From Oscillospiraceae bacterium (lineage in GTDB: Bacteria > Bacillota > Clostridia > Oscillospirales > Oscillospiraceae), in contig JAHHSG010000004.1 in NCBI GenBank assembly GCA_020025305.1, forward strand, positions 37,206 to 101,205: a stretch of DNA of 64,000 bases, written 5' to 3'. Every line of letters starts with the position of its first letter. The stretch's first letter is position 1. The notes under the pieces are model-generated. The model ran no database searches. It saw only the letters and a program-made list of their open reading frames with translations, and was not told the origin of the DNA. Below, in pieces: positions 33,470 to 42,319 of this stretch. The translations under genes and the position numbers were made by a program.

Positions 33470-33636
33470 CCTCTGCCTTAGAGAGCAGCGTCATGGGAAA
33501 CTGCACTTCCTCCAATACTGCATGGCAGAACGGATCAAGGAACGCACCGACTTTGCGATTGCAGCCGTAAGATCACCTCGTTTTATAGACCAGAGGTATG
33601 TCCGGTAAACGCACAAGCAACCGTCCAAACCGTTAC

Positions 33637-34776
33637 TTAAAGTCTAACGTTTTTACGAAGTATATCTGATACTTCTTCTGCAAACTGATCTATTTGCGTT
33701 TTCGTGTTGAAGGCTGAAGGGCTTAGGCGTACCGTACCCGTTTCCAAGGTTCCAACCGTCCGATGCGCCAAAGGCGCACAGTGCAGGCCTGCGCGTACCG
33801 CCACGCCGCGCTGGGCCAGCAATTCCCCCAATTCCTGGCAGTCCCGGCCCTCTATCATAAAAGAGAGTACGCCTGTCTGCTCTGTTTCCCGCTCCGCCAG
33901 CCACAGCTTTGCTCCGGGTAATTCCTGCAGTTTCTGCGCGGCATAACGTGCCAAAGCGCGCTCATGGCGTGCGATTTGCTCCACACCCACGGAGCGCACA
34001 AACCGAATTCCTTCCATCAAACCTGCAATCCCCGGCATATTATGGGTACCTGCCTCCAATCGGTCAGGAAGCTCCTTCGGCATAGCCTGCTGCCGGGAAG
34101 CACTGCCGGTCCCTCCTTCCAGCAAGGGTTGGATATGCTCACAGTTACAAAGCAGCAGTCCCGTTCCCTGTGGGCCATAAAGTCCCTTGTGCCCCGGCAT
34201 TGCAATAAATGCCGCACCTAAATGCTCCAAATGAATGGGAACAATTCCGGCGGACTGGGATGCATCCACGATCAAGGGTACATCGGCTTTCCGACACAGA
34301 GCTGCGATCTCCTCCACAGGCTGGCGGTAACCGAACACATTGGATACATGGTTACAAATCACCACATCCACGCCCTGCTCGATTGCTTTTTGAAACTCTT
34401 CCACCATTTGCTCCGAACAAAAAAGCGGCGTATCCACGATGACCCGTTCCACCCGTGGTATGGCACACAGAGGACGTGTCACCGCATTGTGTTCATAACC
34501 GGAAATGACCACCCGACTTCCCGGCTTTACCAGTGATTTGATCGCAATATTCAAACTGTGGGTGGCGTTTTGCGTAAAAACCACCCGTTCCGGTGAGGAT
34601 ACCCCAAATAGCTCCGCAGCTTCCATGCGGCAGGTAAATGCTGTCTCCTCCGCTAAACGAGATGCCGGGTAACTGCCCCGCCCCGGCGAACTCATGGTGC
34701 GAACTGCCTTTTCCACGGCATGGCGCACAGAGGCCGGTTTTTCCAGCGTGGTAGCCCCAGCGTCTAAATAAATCAT
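33637..34776 (-). CDS. Cysteine desulfurase-like PLP enzyme (EF2568 type)
   Basis: 379 residues, class V aminotransferase fold. MIYLDAGATTLEKP starts the protein; the PLP lysine is in MPGHKGLYGPQGTG (near residue 195), PLIVDASQSAG holds the cofactor aspartate, and the mobile loop RAGLHCAPLAHRTVGT near residue 330 carries the presumed catalytic cysteine. It resembles the cysteine desulfurase-like family seen near selenium-dependent molybdenum hydroxylase genes. It overlaps the DUF3343 gene by 4 nt (ATGA), so sulfur or selenium transfer from this enzyme to the DUF3343 carrier is likely. It is not near iscU, sufU or thiI here. Confidence 0.85.
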   Translation of the reverse strand: MIYLDAGATTLEKPASVRHAVEKAVRTMSSPGRGSYPASRLAEETAFTCRMEAAELFGVSSPERVVFTQNATHSLNIAIKSLVKPGSRVVISGYEHNAVTRPLCAIPRVERVIVDTPLFCSEQMVEEFQKAIEQGVDVVICNHVSNVFGYRQPVEEIAALCRKADVPLIVDASQSAGIVPIHLEHLGAAFIAMPGHKGLYGPQGTGLLLCNCEHIQPLLEGGTGSASRQQAMPKELPDRLEAGTHNMPGIAGLMEGIRFVRSVGVEQIARHERALARYAAQKLQELPGAKLWLAERETEQTGVLSFMIEGRDCQELGELLAQRGVAVRAGLHCAPLAHRTVGTLETGTVRLSPSAFNTKTQIDQFAEEVSDILRKNVRL

Positions 34777-35024
34777 GGACTCACCTCTTCATAATCACCA
34801 TTTACTTTTTTATAGATTTGCAGCGGTGCCAGCCTGTTCTGCTCCAAAAGCAGCAGCGCCTTAGCGAGATACTTTTCCTCTAAATCTATAGCATAGCTGC
34901 AGCCGTTGCTGCTCAGCACAGACGGAGCCTTCAACCAACGGCAAAGGATACCGCTTTGCTCCAGCACCCGCGCCATACGCTGCGCTTGGGTAACGGATCG
35001 CGCGATCATTAGACAACGCTCCAT
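34773..35024 (-). CDS. DUF3343 putative sulfur/selenium carrier
   Basis: 83 residues. DUF3343 is a small alpha/beta domain also found fused to YedF/TusA-type carriers. Visible: LMIARSVTQAQRMARVLEQSGI, GCSYAIDLEEKYLAKAL. Cys27 (ILCRW) and the cysteine in NGCSYAI are candidates for carrying sulfur or selenium. The desulfurase-like gene follows with an ATGA overlap. AAAGGAGGAG precedes the start. Function by context only. Confidence 0.82.
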   Translation of the reverse strand: MERCLMIARSVTQAQRMARVLEQSGILCRWLKAPSVLSSNGCSYAIDLEEKYLAKALLLLEQNRLAPLQIYKKVNGDYEEVSP

Positions 35025-35159
35025 TGTACTCCTCCTTTACGCTCCATTTTATGGAGTGTTGAGACGGAAGGTGCTATCGTTCATAAAACAACAAAAAAGC
35101 ACCATCTGCCTCCCACAGGTGATGTACCCCGCATGATGTCTGGTACCGGAAAAAGAAAG

Positions 35160-35186
35160 AGCGGAAAACCACGATGGTTTTCCGCT
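35160..35186 (-). terminator. Terminator of the carD-ispD-ispF run
   Basis: AGCGGAAAACCA / TGGTTTTCCGCT followed on the minus strand by CTTTCTTTTT. The 35187-35301 part and 35025-35159 hold no further gene. Confidence 0.8.
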
Positions 35187-35301
35187 GAATGTTCTCGATT
35201 TACATGACCCGTCTTTCCGTGACAAATGCCGTCATTCTTGCATTGATCCCAGGTCATTTGATGCGTGCTTATCTGCAAGTCTTGTCCTACCTGCTCACCC
35301 A

Positions 35302-35790
35302 TCAGGACATTCTTTCCACCAGCGCCACAGCATGAGCCGCCATACCGGAACCGTCTCCGGTAAAACCCAGATGCTCCTCTGTGGTAGCCTTGACACCCAC
35401 CTGATCCACTGGGATGCCCAGTGCTGCCGCCAGATTCTTCCGCATATCCAAACGATAGGGGGCTACTTTGGGTGCTTGCGCAATCAGCGTAGCGTCAATA
35501 TTGATCACCTGCACCCTTTCTTGGTACAGCTTTTCCGCCACTCGCTGCAAAAGGATCATGCTGGAAATATTCAAAAAATCAGGATCATTGTCAGGAAATA
35601 GGCTGCCGATATCTTCCAATCCGGCTGCACCCAACAGCGCATCCATCACCGCATGTGTCAAAACATCCGCATCCGAATGACCAAACAAGCCCTTCTCATA
35701 GGGGATGGTAACGCCACCCAAAATAAGAGGTCTTCCCTGCTCTAAGCGATGCACATCATATCCATGGCCAATTCGCATATTCGTTGTCAT
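35302..35790 (-). CDS. ispF: 2-C-methyl-D-erythritol 2,4-cyclodiphosphate synthase
   Basis: 162 residues. Fifth step of the MEP isoprenoid pathway. GHGYDVHRLEQGRPLILGGV (metal ligands D and H), HSDADVLTHAVMDALLGA and ATTEEHLGFTGDGSGMAA are conserved. It overlaps ispD by 4 nt. Confidence 0.96.
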   Translation of the reverse strand: MTTNMRIGHGYDVHRLEQGRPLILGGVTIPYEKGLFGHSDADVLTHAVMDALLGAAGLEDIGSLFPDNDPDFLNISSMILLQRVAEKLYQERVQVINIDATLIAQAPKVAPYRLDMRKNLAAALGIPVDQVGVKATTEEHLGFTGDGSGMAAHAVALVERMS

Positions 35791-36527
35791 TCTTCTTTCT
35801 CCCTCATCGTGATGATGCTCTCTGCCAGTACCACATCCATCGGCGTGGTAATCTTAATATTTTCTCGATTTCCATCTGTCAAGTAAACTTGCTTGCCAAG
35901 TCTTTCTACAGCGCTGCAATCATCGGTGATCACTGCATCTTCATCCAGTGCCGCCTGCAAAGCCGCTTTCAAAAGATCCGCTTGGAAAACCTGAGGTGTC
36001 TGTACGGCAAAAAGAGTACTGCGATCCGGCGTAGATGTTACAAGGCCTTCTCCATTGGCAATTTTCACCGTGTCTGTCACCGGGACTGCCGGGGCGGCCG
36101 CATTGGTTCGAAAGGCGTAACGGATCACCGCATCAAAATCCTCCGGACGCACCAGAGGCCGGGCACCATCGTGCACTGCCAAAAATGCCGTCCGTTTATC
36201 AGACTCCAATGCTGCTGCCAATACCGATTCCGTACGAGTAGCTCCCCCCACCACAACGCGCACCGGCTTATGCAGCGCAGCGAAGTGGCACAGCTCTGCC
36301 ACCGTTTCCAGCATTTCCTGCTGTGCGGCAACGATGATTTCGTCTACCAACTGGGCTTGATCAACGGCCTGCAGTGTGCGCATCAATACCGGCACACCCT
36401 TTAATTCCAAAAACTGCTTATTCTCGCCTCCCATGCGGCGAGAATTTCCGGCTGCCGGCACAATGGCTGTACAAAACGGGTGGGCAGCAGGATGTACGTT
36501 TTTTATTTTATTCCAAAATCCTCCCAT
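35787..36527 (-). CDS. ispD: 2-C-methyl-D-erythritol 4-phosphate cytidylyltransferase
   Basis: 246 residues. Third MEP step. The CTP-binding loop AIVPAAGNSRRMGGENKQF begins near residue 20; VHDGARPLV and ATPDRS-type TSTPDRSTLFAVQTPQVF follow. It starts one base after the carD stop and overlaps ispF. An N-terminal extension of about 19 residues precedes the usual start; no better start with a ribosome site was seen inside it. Confidence 0.95.
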   Translation of the reverse strand: MGGFWNKIKNVHPAAHPFCTAIVPAAGNSRRMGGENKQFLELKGVPVLMRTLQAVDQAQLVDEIIVAAQQEMLETVAELCHFAALHKPVRVVVGGATRTESVLAAALESDKRTAFLAVHDGARPLVRPEDFDAVIRYAFRTNAAAPAVPVTDTVKIANGEGLVTSTPDRSTLFAVQTPQVFQADLLKAALQAALDEDAVITDDCSAVERLGKQVYLTDGNRENIKITTPMDVVLAESIITMREKEE

Positions 36528-36528
36528 A

Positions 36529-37017
36529 TCACTGATCTCCCAGCATCATAATCTTGTCGACCCTTTGCTCGGCCTTGTCGTACTCCGTATCGGTCACCAA
36601 TACAATCTCGGAAATCAAGATCTGCTTTGCTGAGTGGAGCATTTTCCGCTCACCGTTAGAGAGTCCGCGCTGGCGGTCACGCCACATCAACCCCTTGATC
36701 ACCCGGGACACTTCCAATAAATCTCCGCTCTTAATCCGATCCATATTTTCACGATAGCGGTGATTCCAATTAACATTCATATCCGCGTCCAAGGCAGGGA
36801 TCTCAGCCAAAATGTCTTCAATATGCTCTTGCGAAGAAAGGGGACGAACGCCGATGGTATCGCAATTCTCAGTGGGTATCTTCAATACAAGACCTCCTAC
36901 CGACATCCGAAAAACATAGTACTGTGCATGATGCCCATCAATTCGTTCATCGACGATATCTTCGATGATGCCTGCTCCATGCATCGGATGAACCACTCGA
37001 TCATTGACCTGAAACAT
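36529..37017 (-). CDS. CarD/CdnL-family transcription factor
   Basis: 162 residues. The N-terminal RNAP-interaction (TRCF-like) domain begins MFQVNDRVVHPMHGAGII; the helical DNA-binding part includes NWNHRYRENMDRIKSGDLLEVS and RQRGLSNGERKML. CarD proteins stabilise open promoter complexes. It is the promoter-proximal gene of carD-ispD-ispF, a common Clostridia order. Confidence 0.93.
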   Translation of the reverse strand: MFQVNDRVVHPMHGAGIIEDIVDERIDGHHAQYYVFRMSVGGLVLKIPTENCDTIGVRPLSSQEHIEDILAEIPALDADMNVNWNHRYRENMDRIKSGDLLEVSRVIKGLMWRDRQRGLSNGERKMLHSAKQILISEIVLVTDTEYDKAEQRVDKIMMLGDQ

Positions 37018-37062
37018 CTCTGTTCCTCCTTTCTCCTACGGTAATTTTATCCATATATTTAT

Positions 37063-37091
37063 ATTATAGACAAATCTCCTCTATTTTTCAA
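37063..37091 (-). promoter_or_regulatory. Sigma-A promoter of carD-ispD-ispF
   Basis: Minus-strand TTGAAA (37091-37086), 17-bp spacer, perfect TATAAT (37068-37063), with GGAGG before carD. Between here and 37250 nothing else was found. Confidence 0.8.
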
Positions 37092-37250
37092 TGGAAAGCC
37101 AATCATTTTTACCATAATAACTCATAATATCTGTATTTTTTCGTTCCTAAAGCCAGGGATAGCAATATCACGTTCTAAACCGTCTCTTTGCTGCAATATA
37201 TCGATTGTTTTTCCCTGTTACTGCGATCGTCACTATCTTTAATCAAAAAA

Positions 37251-37287
37251 ATAGCGTCGGGACAGCATACTTCTGTCTCGACGCTAT
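37251..37287 (-). terminator. GNAT gene terminator
   Basis: ATAGCGTCG.GACAG / CTGTC.CGACGCTAT, then TTTTTTGATT on the minus strand. Confidence 0.85.
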
Positions 37288-37296
37288 GCGTACCTA

Positions 37297-37779
37297 TTAA
37301 AATGTCAGGCGCATCTGATTCCAAACCACGTTGCCGTGGACAGACTGGGAAACGCCCTCGTTGACAAAGCCAAGCTTTTCGTAATAGGGCACCAGCGCAT
37401 CTTTGCAGGTGAGCACAAGCCCCATACGCCCCTGTGCTTTGGCCTCGTCAATGGCACAGCGAAGCAATTTTTCCGCCAGACCACGGCGACGATAGGACGG
37501 AATGGTATCCACGCCGAAAATCATCTGCCAATCGCCATTTTCTCGGTGCAGCTCCGCCTTTTCATACATTTCATCGGTTAAGTCCCGCTCATCTGTGACC
37601 ATTCCGTTGACGAAGCTAACCAGCTTTTCCTGATCATACATCAGCCAGAAATGGTTGGGATATGCACGCAAGCGAGCACGAAATGACTCTTTCGTAGCAG
37701 CTTCGGCCGCAGGAAAGCACTCCGCCTCTACCTCTGTCAATGCTTGCAGATCCGCTAGCGACGCATGTCTGATCTCCAT
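37297..37779 (-). CDS. GNAT-family N-acetyltransferase
   Basis: 160 residues. The acetyl-CoA site is IPSYRRRGLAEKLLRCAIDEA (R-R-x-G-L form) near residue 95, followed by LTCKDALVPYYEKLGFVNEG. It starts MEIRHASLADLQALTEVE behind AAAGGAGAA. It is similar to many serotonin/arylalkylamine-like GNATs of gut Clostridia; substrate unknown. It lies downstream of the ispH-S1 gene, separated by a hairpin. Confidence 0.88.
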   Translation of the reverse strand: MEIRHASLADLQALTEVEAECFPAAEAATKESFRARLRAYPNHFWLMYDQEKLVSFVNGMVTDERDLTDEMYEKAELHRENGDWQMIFGVDTIPSYRRRGLAEKLLRCAIDEAKAQGRMGLVLTCKDALVPYYEKLGFVNEGVSQSVHGNVVWNQMRLTF

Positions 37780-37804
37780 AGTATTCTCCTTTTCCCAGAT
37801 GAAA

Positions 37805-37829
37805 GACCCGGCGCATTGAGCGCCGGGTC
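37805..37829 (-). terminator. Terminator of ispH-S1 gene
   Basis: GACCCGGCGC / GCGCCGGGTC with 5-nt loop; only TTT follows, so some read-through into the GNAT gene is possible. Confidence 0.6.
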
Positions 37830-37852
37830 GTGTTGCATTTTCCCTGAAAAAA

Positions 37853-39796
37853 TCAGTCGTCATATTCCTCGGCGGCAGGAACCAGCAGAGCACGAATGGA
37901 CAGGGAGATTTTCTGCTTCTCCTCGTCGATTGCAGTGATCTTGGCATCCACAATCTCGCCTTCACTCAGCACATCACCGGGCTTGTCAATGCGCCGATCG
38001 GCAATCTGAGAGATGTGAATCAAGCCGTCCACACCGGGAACGACCTCAGCAAATGCGCCAAAGTCCATCAGCTTTACGATGCGGACAGAAGCCACATCAC
38101 CCACCTGATAGGTCTCCATAAACTTATCCCAAGGGTTGCAGGAACGATCCTTCACACCCAGAGAAATCTTATGCTTCTCAGCATCGAAGGAAATGACGTA
38201 CACATCCAGCGTGTCACCCACAGACACTACCTCAGCGGGGGTCTTGATGCGGGACCAGGACAGCTCGGAGATATGTACCATACCATCCACGCCGCCGATG
38301 TCCACAAACACGCCGTAGGAAGTCATGGACTTCACAACGCCGGTATAACGCTTACCTACTTCGATATTGGCCCAAATCTCAGCCTGTGCAGCCTGACGTG
38401 CCTCATAAGCCACAGCGCGGATGGAACCCACTACGCGGCGGCGAGCACGGTTGACCTCTGTAATACGCAGGGACACGGTCTGACCAATCATGGTGCTCAG
38501 ATCCGTACCGCGAGGCTGTCCGCTCTGGGAAGCGGGCACAAAAACACGCACACCCTTCACGTTGACGACAATGCCGCCCTTGTTCTCCTCGGTGACCTTG
38601 CCCTCCAGAGTGGTCTTTTCCTCTCTGGCGACCTCAATGTCCTCCCAAACCTTCACGGCATCCAGGCGCTTCTTGGACAGCATAGCGTAGCCCTCTACGT
38701 CATTGACACGGATGATGTAGGTCTCAATCTCATCGCCTACCTTCACAACATCCTCAGGCTTTACGTTGGGATCTGCAGACAGCTCATCAATGGAAATGTA
38801 GCCAGCCTGCTTACAACCCAAATCTACCTGTACCTCGGTGGGACCTACAGCGGTCACAACGCCTGATACCTTCTCTCCTGTATTTAAAGTCTTAAAAGAT
38901 TTTTCCAGCATTTCTTCGAAGCTCTCTTCCATAGCTTCCATGGTCTTGATTTCTTCGCTCATCGTTGTATATACCTCCTTAATGATGCCCGCAGGCGTGG
39001 ACGCACCGGCCGTAAGCCCCGCCACAGCGCAACCATTAAAGAAGTCCGATGAGAGTTCCCCCGCCTGTTCAATCTGAATGACGGCAGGACAACGCTCGCT
39101 GCAAATTTCTGTCAAATGTTTGGTGTTGGCACTTTTACGATCTCCGACCACGACCATAGCATCAACTTCAGCCGCAATTTCAGCCGCCTCGGTTTGACGC
39201 CTATACGTAGCATTACATATTGTATCAAATATTTTTGCGTTTGTACACTGTTTTTTTATAATTTCTTCGGAACTTTCCCAAATCGCCCGAATGCAGGTAG
39301 TCTGTGCCACCATGGTTAAAGGCAGGTCACGGCGTGATACGTCCTCACTCAGCCAAAAGGCAAGCTCCTGCGGCCCATTAAATACCAAAGAGCGATCCGA
39401 CCAGCTGGCTACGCCCATCACCTCGGGATGGTGCGGCTCGCCAATGATGACCGGGATACGCCCCTCCTGATCCGCCTGCGCCACCAATTGCTGGATACGC
39501 AAGACATTAGGGCAGGTAGCATTGATACACTCCGCACCAAGGGAGGTAAGATAGTTCATGACCTCTTTCTTCTCCCCATGGGAGCGAATAATGACCGCGT
39601 CCCCCGGCTGTACCTGCGCGGGACTGTCCACCTGCCGTGCGCCCAGCTTTTCCAGTTCAGCCACCACGTTGGCATTGTGAATGATGCTGCCCAGCATCAC
39701 ACAGCCGCCCTTTTCCTCTGCTGTTTGGCGAGCCAGTTTCACCGCCCGCTCCACGCCGTAACAAAAACCGGCACTCTTGGCAAGAATTACTTTCAT
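37853..39796 (-). CDS. ispH: IspH (HMBPP reductase) fused to ribosomal protein S1
   Basis: 647 residues. Residues about 1-285 are the 4Fe-4S enzyme IspH, last step of the MEP pathway, with cluster cysteines in SAGFCYGVERAV, NATCPNV and FDTICNATYRRQ and the ligands H in IIHNANVV and EPHHPEV. From about 305 there are four S1 RNA-binding domains: GEKVSGVVTAVGP, KTTLEGKVTEENKGG, GKRYTGVVKSMTSYGVFVDI and GDVASVRIVKLMDFGAFAEV. The fusion is known in Clostridia. A glutamate/methionine-rich linker joins the parts. It lies downstream of plsC with a 4-nt overlap. Confidence 0.95.
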   Translation of the reverse strand: MKVILAKSAGFCYGVERAVKLARQTAEEKGGCVMLGSIIHNANVVAELEKLGARQVDSPAQVQPGDAVIIRSHGEKKEVMNYLTSLGAECINATCPNVLRIQQLVAQADQEGRIPVIIGEPHHPEVMGVASWSDRSLVFNGPQELAFWLSEDVSRRDLPLTMVAQTTCIRAIWESSEEIIKKQCTNAKIFDTICNATYRRQTEAAEIAAEVDAMVVVGDRKSANTKHLTEICSERCPAVIQIEQAGELSSDFFNGCAVAGLTAGASTPAGIIKEVYTTMSEEIKTMEAMEESFEEMLEKSFKTLNTGEKVSGVVTAVGPTEVQVDLGCKQAGYISIDELSADPNVKPEDVVKVGDEIETYIIRVNDVEGYAMLSKKRLDAVKVWEDIEVAREEKTTLEGKVTEENKGGIVVNVKGVRVFVPASQSGQPRGTDLSTMIGQTVSLRITEVNRARRRVVGSIRAVAYEARQAAQAEIWANIEVGKRYTGVVKSMTSYGVFVDIGGVDGMVHISELSWSRIKTPAEVVSVGDTLDVYVISFDAEKHKISLGVKDRSCNPWDKFMETYQVGDVASVRIVKLMDFGAFAEVVPGVDGLIHISQIADRRIDKPGDVLSEGEIVDAKITAIDEEKQKISLSIRALLVPAAEEYDD

Positions 39797-40395
39797 TTTG
39801 ACTCTCCCAATGCATAAGCCTGCCGCAAGATCTCGTCGGCATTGGCTTGATATTCCTCAGCAGTGCCTTTTCGCCCCGTGTACACCGGCGCATAAGGCTC
39901 CCCGATGACAATACGCGTTTTATGAAAGGCACGCTGCTCCGGTGAGATGTACACGGGCTGCAGCTTGACACCACTGCGGATGGCCATCATGGCAATGCCG
40001 CCCTTGGCCGCCACCTCACCCGCCTTTTTCACGCGTGTTCCTTCCGGGAAAATCAGCAGATTCCAACCACTTTTCAAGCTGGTGATGGCCGTTTTCACCG
40101 CGGTAACATCCGAGTTGCCGCGGTCGATGCCAAAAACACCCACCTTGCGCAAAAATGCGCCTAAAACTGGCTTCTCCATCAACTGTTTTTTCGCCATGAT
40201 CCGCATGGGATAAGATGCGGGCAGCGCCAAGATCAGCAAAATCGGATCCATTGCATGTCCATGGTTGGGACACAGAATGACCGGCTCATCGCCGATATTC
40301 GCAAGGCCCTCCACGTTCAAAGGGAAGATAAGCCGAGCCAAAGGCCCCAGCAATAGGCAAAGCCAATAGTACAGCTGGTTTCTCAACCTTTTCAC
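39793..40395 (-). CDS. plsC: 1-acyl-sn-glycerol-3-phosphate acyltransferase
   Basis: 200 residues. The NHxxxxD acyltransferase motif is NHGHAMDPI near residue 42, with FPEGTRVKKAG as the second block and an N-terminal hydrophobic anchor (YYWLCLLLGPLARLIF). It makes phosphatidic acid. It overlaps cmk by 4 nt and ispH-S1 by 4 nt. Confidence 0.93.
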   Translation of the reverse strand: MKRLRNQLYYWLCLLLGPLARLIFPLNVEGLANIGDEPVILCPNHGHAMDPILLILALPASYPMRIMAKKQLMEKPVLGAFLRKVGVFGIDRGNSDVTAVKTAITSLKSGWNLLIFPEGTRVKKAGEVAAKGGIAMMAIRSGVKLQPVYISPEQRAFHKTRIVIGEPYAPVYTGRKGTAEEYQANADEILRQAYALGESK

Positions 40396-41075
40396 AACTT
40401 CCGCCCTCCTCGGATCACGGCAAGCATCTGTGCAAGACTCTCTTCAAAGTTCAGTGCGCTGGTATCCACCACAACTGCATCCTCTGCCTGCCGCAGCGGT
40501 GCGACACTCCGATGCATGTCTGCCCAATCCCGTTCCTCAATCTGCCGTAAGACATCTTCAAAAGACTGCGGTGTGCCGCGCTGCTCCAATTCCAGCATGC
40601 GGCGCTTGGCCCGTATTTCCACGGAAGCGGTGAGATATATCTTCACATCGGCATCAGGCAGAACCACTGTGCCAATATCCCGTCCGTCCATAATGACACT
40701 GGACTTCTTGGCAAGATTGCGCTGCATATGCAGCAAAAATGCACGCACCTCGCCAATCGCCGACACCTCGGAGGCGTACATGGATATTTCCGGGCGACGG
40801 ATCTCCTCTGTCACATCATCGCCATTGAGGTACATCCGCTGCAGGCCATCCTCACCGTACCGCATTTCAATATGAATCTCCGGCAGCAGCTCAATGACCG
40901 CCTCTGTATTCTTCGGGTCAATGCCCCGGCGGAAAACCTCAAAGCCAATAGAGCGGTAAATGGCGCCTGTGTCCACATATACGATACCCAGCTCTGCGGC
41001 CACAGCCTTTGCCAGCGTGCTCTTACCAGCCCCGGAAGGCCCGTCTACCGCCACAGAATAAATTCTTTCGTCCAT
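40392..41075 (-). CDS. cmk: Cytidylate kinase
   Basis: 227 residues. Phosphorylates CMP and dCMP. The P-loop is AVDGPSGAGKSTLAKAVA near residue 9, with YVDTGAIYRSIG and DGRDIGTVVLPDADVKIYLTAS (quoted partly). The ATG at 41075 lies after GAAGGAG; the frame extends 19 codons upstream into the flavoprotein gene but without a site. In the baiN-cmk-plsC-ispH order common in Clostridia. Confidence 0.95.
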   Translation of the reverse strand: MDERIYSVAVDGPSGAGKSTLAKAVAAELGIVYVDTGAIYRSIGFEVFRRGIDPKNTEAVIELLPEIHIEMRYGEDGLQRMYLNGDDVTEEIRRPEISMYASEVSAIGEVRAFLLHMQRNLAKKSSVIMDGRDIGTVVLPDADVKIYLTASVEIRAKRRMLELEQRGTPQSFEDVLRQIEERDWADMHRSVAPLRQAEDAVVVDTSALNFEESLAQMLAVIRGGRKL

Positions 41076-41077
41076 GT

Positions 41078-42319
41078 TTACCACTCCTTCTCCTCTGCGG
41101 CAGATACACCGGCAGTATGCCCAGTAGCCCAAGCAATCTGCAGATTAAACCCGCCGGTATATGCATCTACATCCAAAAGTTCACCGGCCAGATAGAGACC
41201 TTTCACCAGCTTCGACTCCATAGTCGCCGGCTGTATCTCGCTGACCTTGATACCGCCGGCTGTTACAATGGCCTCCCGCACAGGCCGGGGACCTGTTACC
41301 GGCACAGGGTACTTCTTCAAAAGTTCCACCAGTGCACGGCGCTGCTCCCGTGTCACGGAGTTGGCCTTTAAGCCTTGGGGAATCCCCATTTTTTCCATGA
41401 CTACTTCCACCATGCTGTGGGGGACCAGTCCGGCGATAATCTTTTCAAAATCACGGTTGTGCTGCTCCGTCAGATCACGCAGGATGCGTGCCTCCAGCTT
41501 TGACACATCCAGCGCCGGTTTCATGTCGATCAGCAGCTGATACTGCTCCTTGTCCCAATGGCGCAAATGGGCGCTGGCAGACAGCACCAGCGGGCCGGAT
41601 ACGCCGAAATGCGTAAAAAGCATCTCGCCAAATTCCTTGAAAACCACCTTGTTCTTCTTATTCAAAGCGGTCAATTCCACATTCTTCAGCGCCAAGCCCT
41701 GCATTTTCTTACAGCTGGGGTCACTGCTCTCCAACGGCACCAAAGAGCCGCGCGGCTCTATCATGGTATGGCCCAGTGCTGCCGCTATGCGATAGCCGTC
41801 ACCAGTGCTGCCGGTGCCGGGATAGGACATGCCGCCAGTTGCTAAAATCACCGCATCCGCCTCATAAGAAGCCTTTTCTCCGCGCACGCCCGTGGCACGC
41901 CCTGCCTCCTGATAAATCTCCAGTGCCCGATCTTGCACCCAGTTCACATGAAGCTGCTGCAGCCGCCGGCGCAGCGCATCGGTAATCGAAAAGGCACTGT
42001 CAGACTGAGGGAACACACGGTTGCCTCGCTCTGTTTTCAGCGCAACACCTGCCTTTTCAAAAAAAGCCATGGTGTCTTGACTTCCGAATTTGGAAAAGGC
42101 ACTGTATAGAAAGCGCCCATTGTGAGGGATGTGAGCCAGCAACTCCTCCTGCGAGCAGTTGTTGGTCACGTTGCAGCGTCCTTTCCCGGTAATGTTTATT
42201 TTTTTTCCCAGACGCTCATTTGGCTCCAGCAGCATCACGATAGCCCCCTGCTCTGCCGCAGCAATGGACGCCATTAAACCAGCGGCACCGCCGCCGATGA
42301 CTACGATTTTTTTACTCAT
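41078..42319 (-). CDS. BaiN/HI0933-type NAD(P)/FAD-dependent oxidoreductase
   Basis: 413 residues. The FAD-binding Rossmann motif KIVVIGGGAAGLMASIAAA starts the protein; GKGRCNVTNNC, ATGGMSYPGTGSTGDGYRIA and the C-terminal GGFNLQIAWATGHTAG follow. The family is called aminoacetone oxidase-like or BaiN; an exact substrate is not established. The ATG at 42319 lies inside the RpiR gene end (8-nt overlap). Starts MSKKIVV. Confidence 0.92.
   Translation of the reverse strand: MSKKIVVIGGGAAGLMASIAAAEQGAIVMLLEPNERLGKKINITGKGRCNVTNNCSQEELLAHIPHNGRFLYSAFSKFGSQDTMAFFEKAGVALKTERGNRVFPQSDSAFSITDALRRRLQQLHVNWVQDRALEIYQEAGRATGVRGEKASYEADAVILATGGMSYPGTGSTGDGYRIAAALGHTMIEPRGSLVPLESSDPSCKKMQGLALKNVELTALNKKNKVVFKEFGEMLFTHFGVSGPLVLSASAHLRHWDKEQYQLLIDMKPALDVSKLEARILRDLTEQHNRDFEKIIAGLVPHSMVEVVMEKMGIPQGLKANSVTREQRRALVELLKKYPVPVTGPRPVREAIVTAGGIKVSEIQPATMESKLVKGLYLAGELLDVDAYTGGFNLQIAWATGHTAGVSAAEEKEW

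Noticed and set aside
33480..33606. Short frame after the riboflavin terminator containing MAERIKERTDFAIAAVRS
   Set aside because: No ribosome-binding site, too short, lies between a terminator and a convergent gene end; possible relic only.
35081..35302. 73-codon minus-strand frame after ispF
   Set aside because: Contains the terminator hairpin in its reading frame and lacks a start signal.
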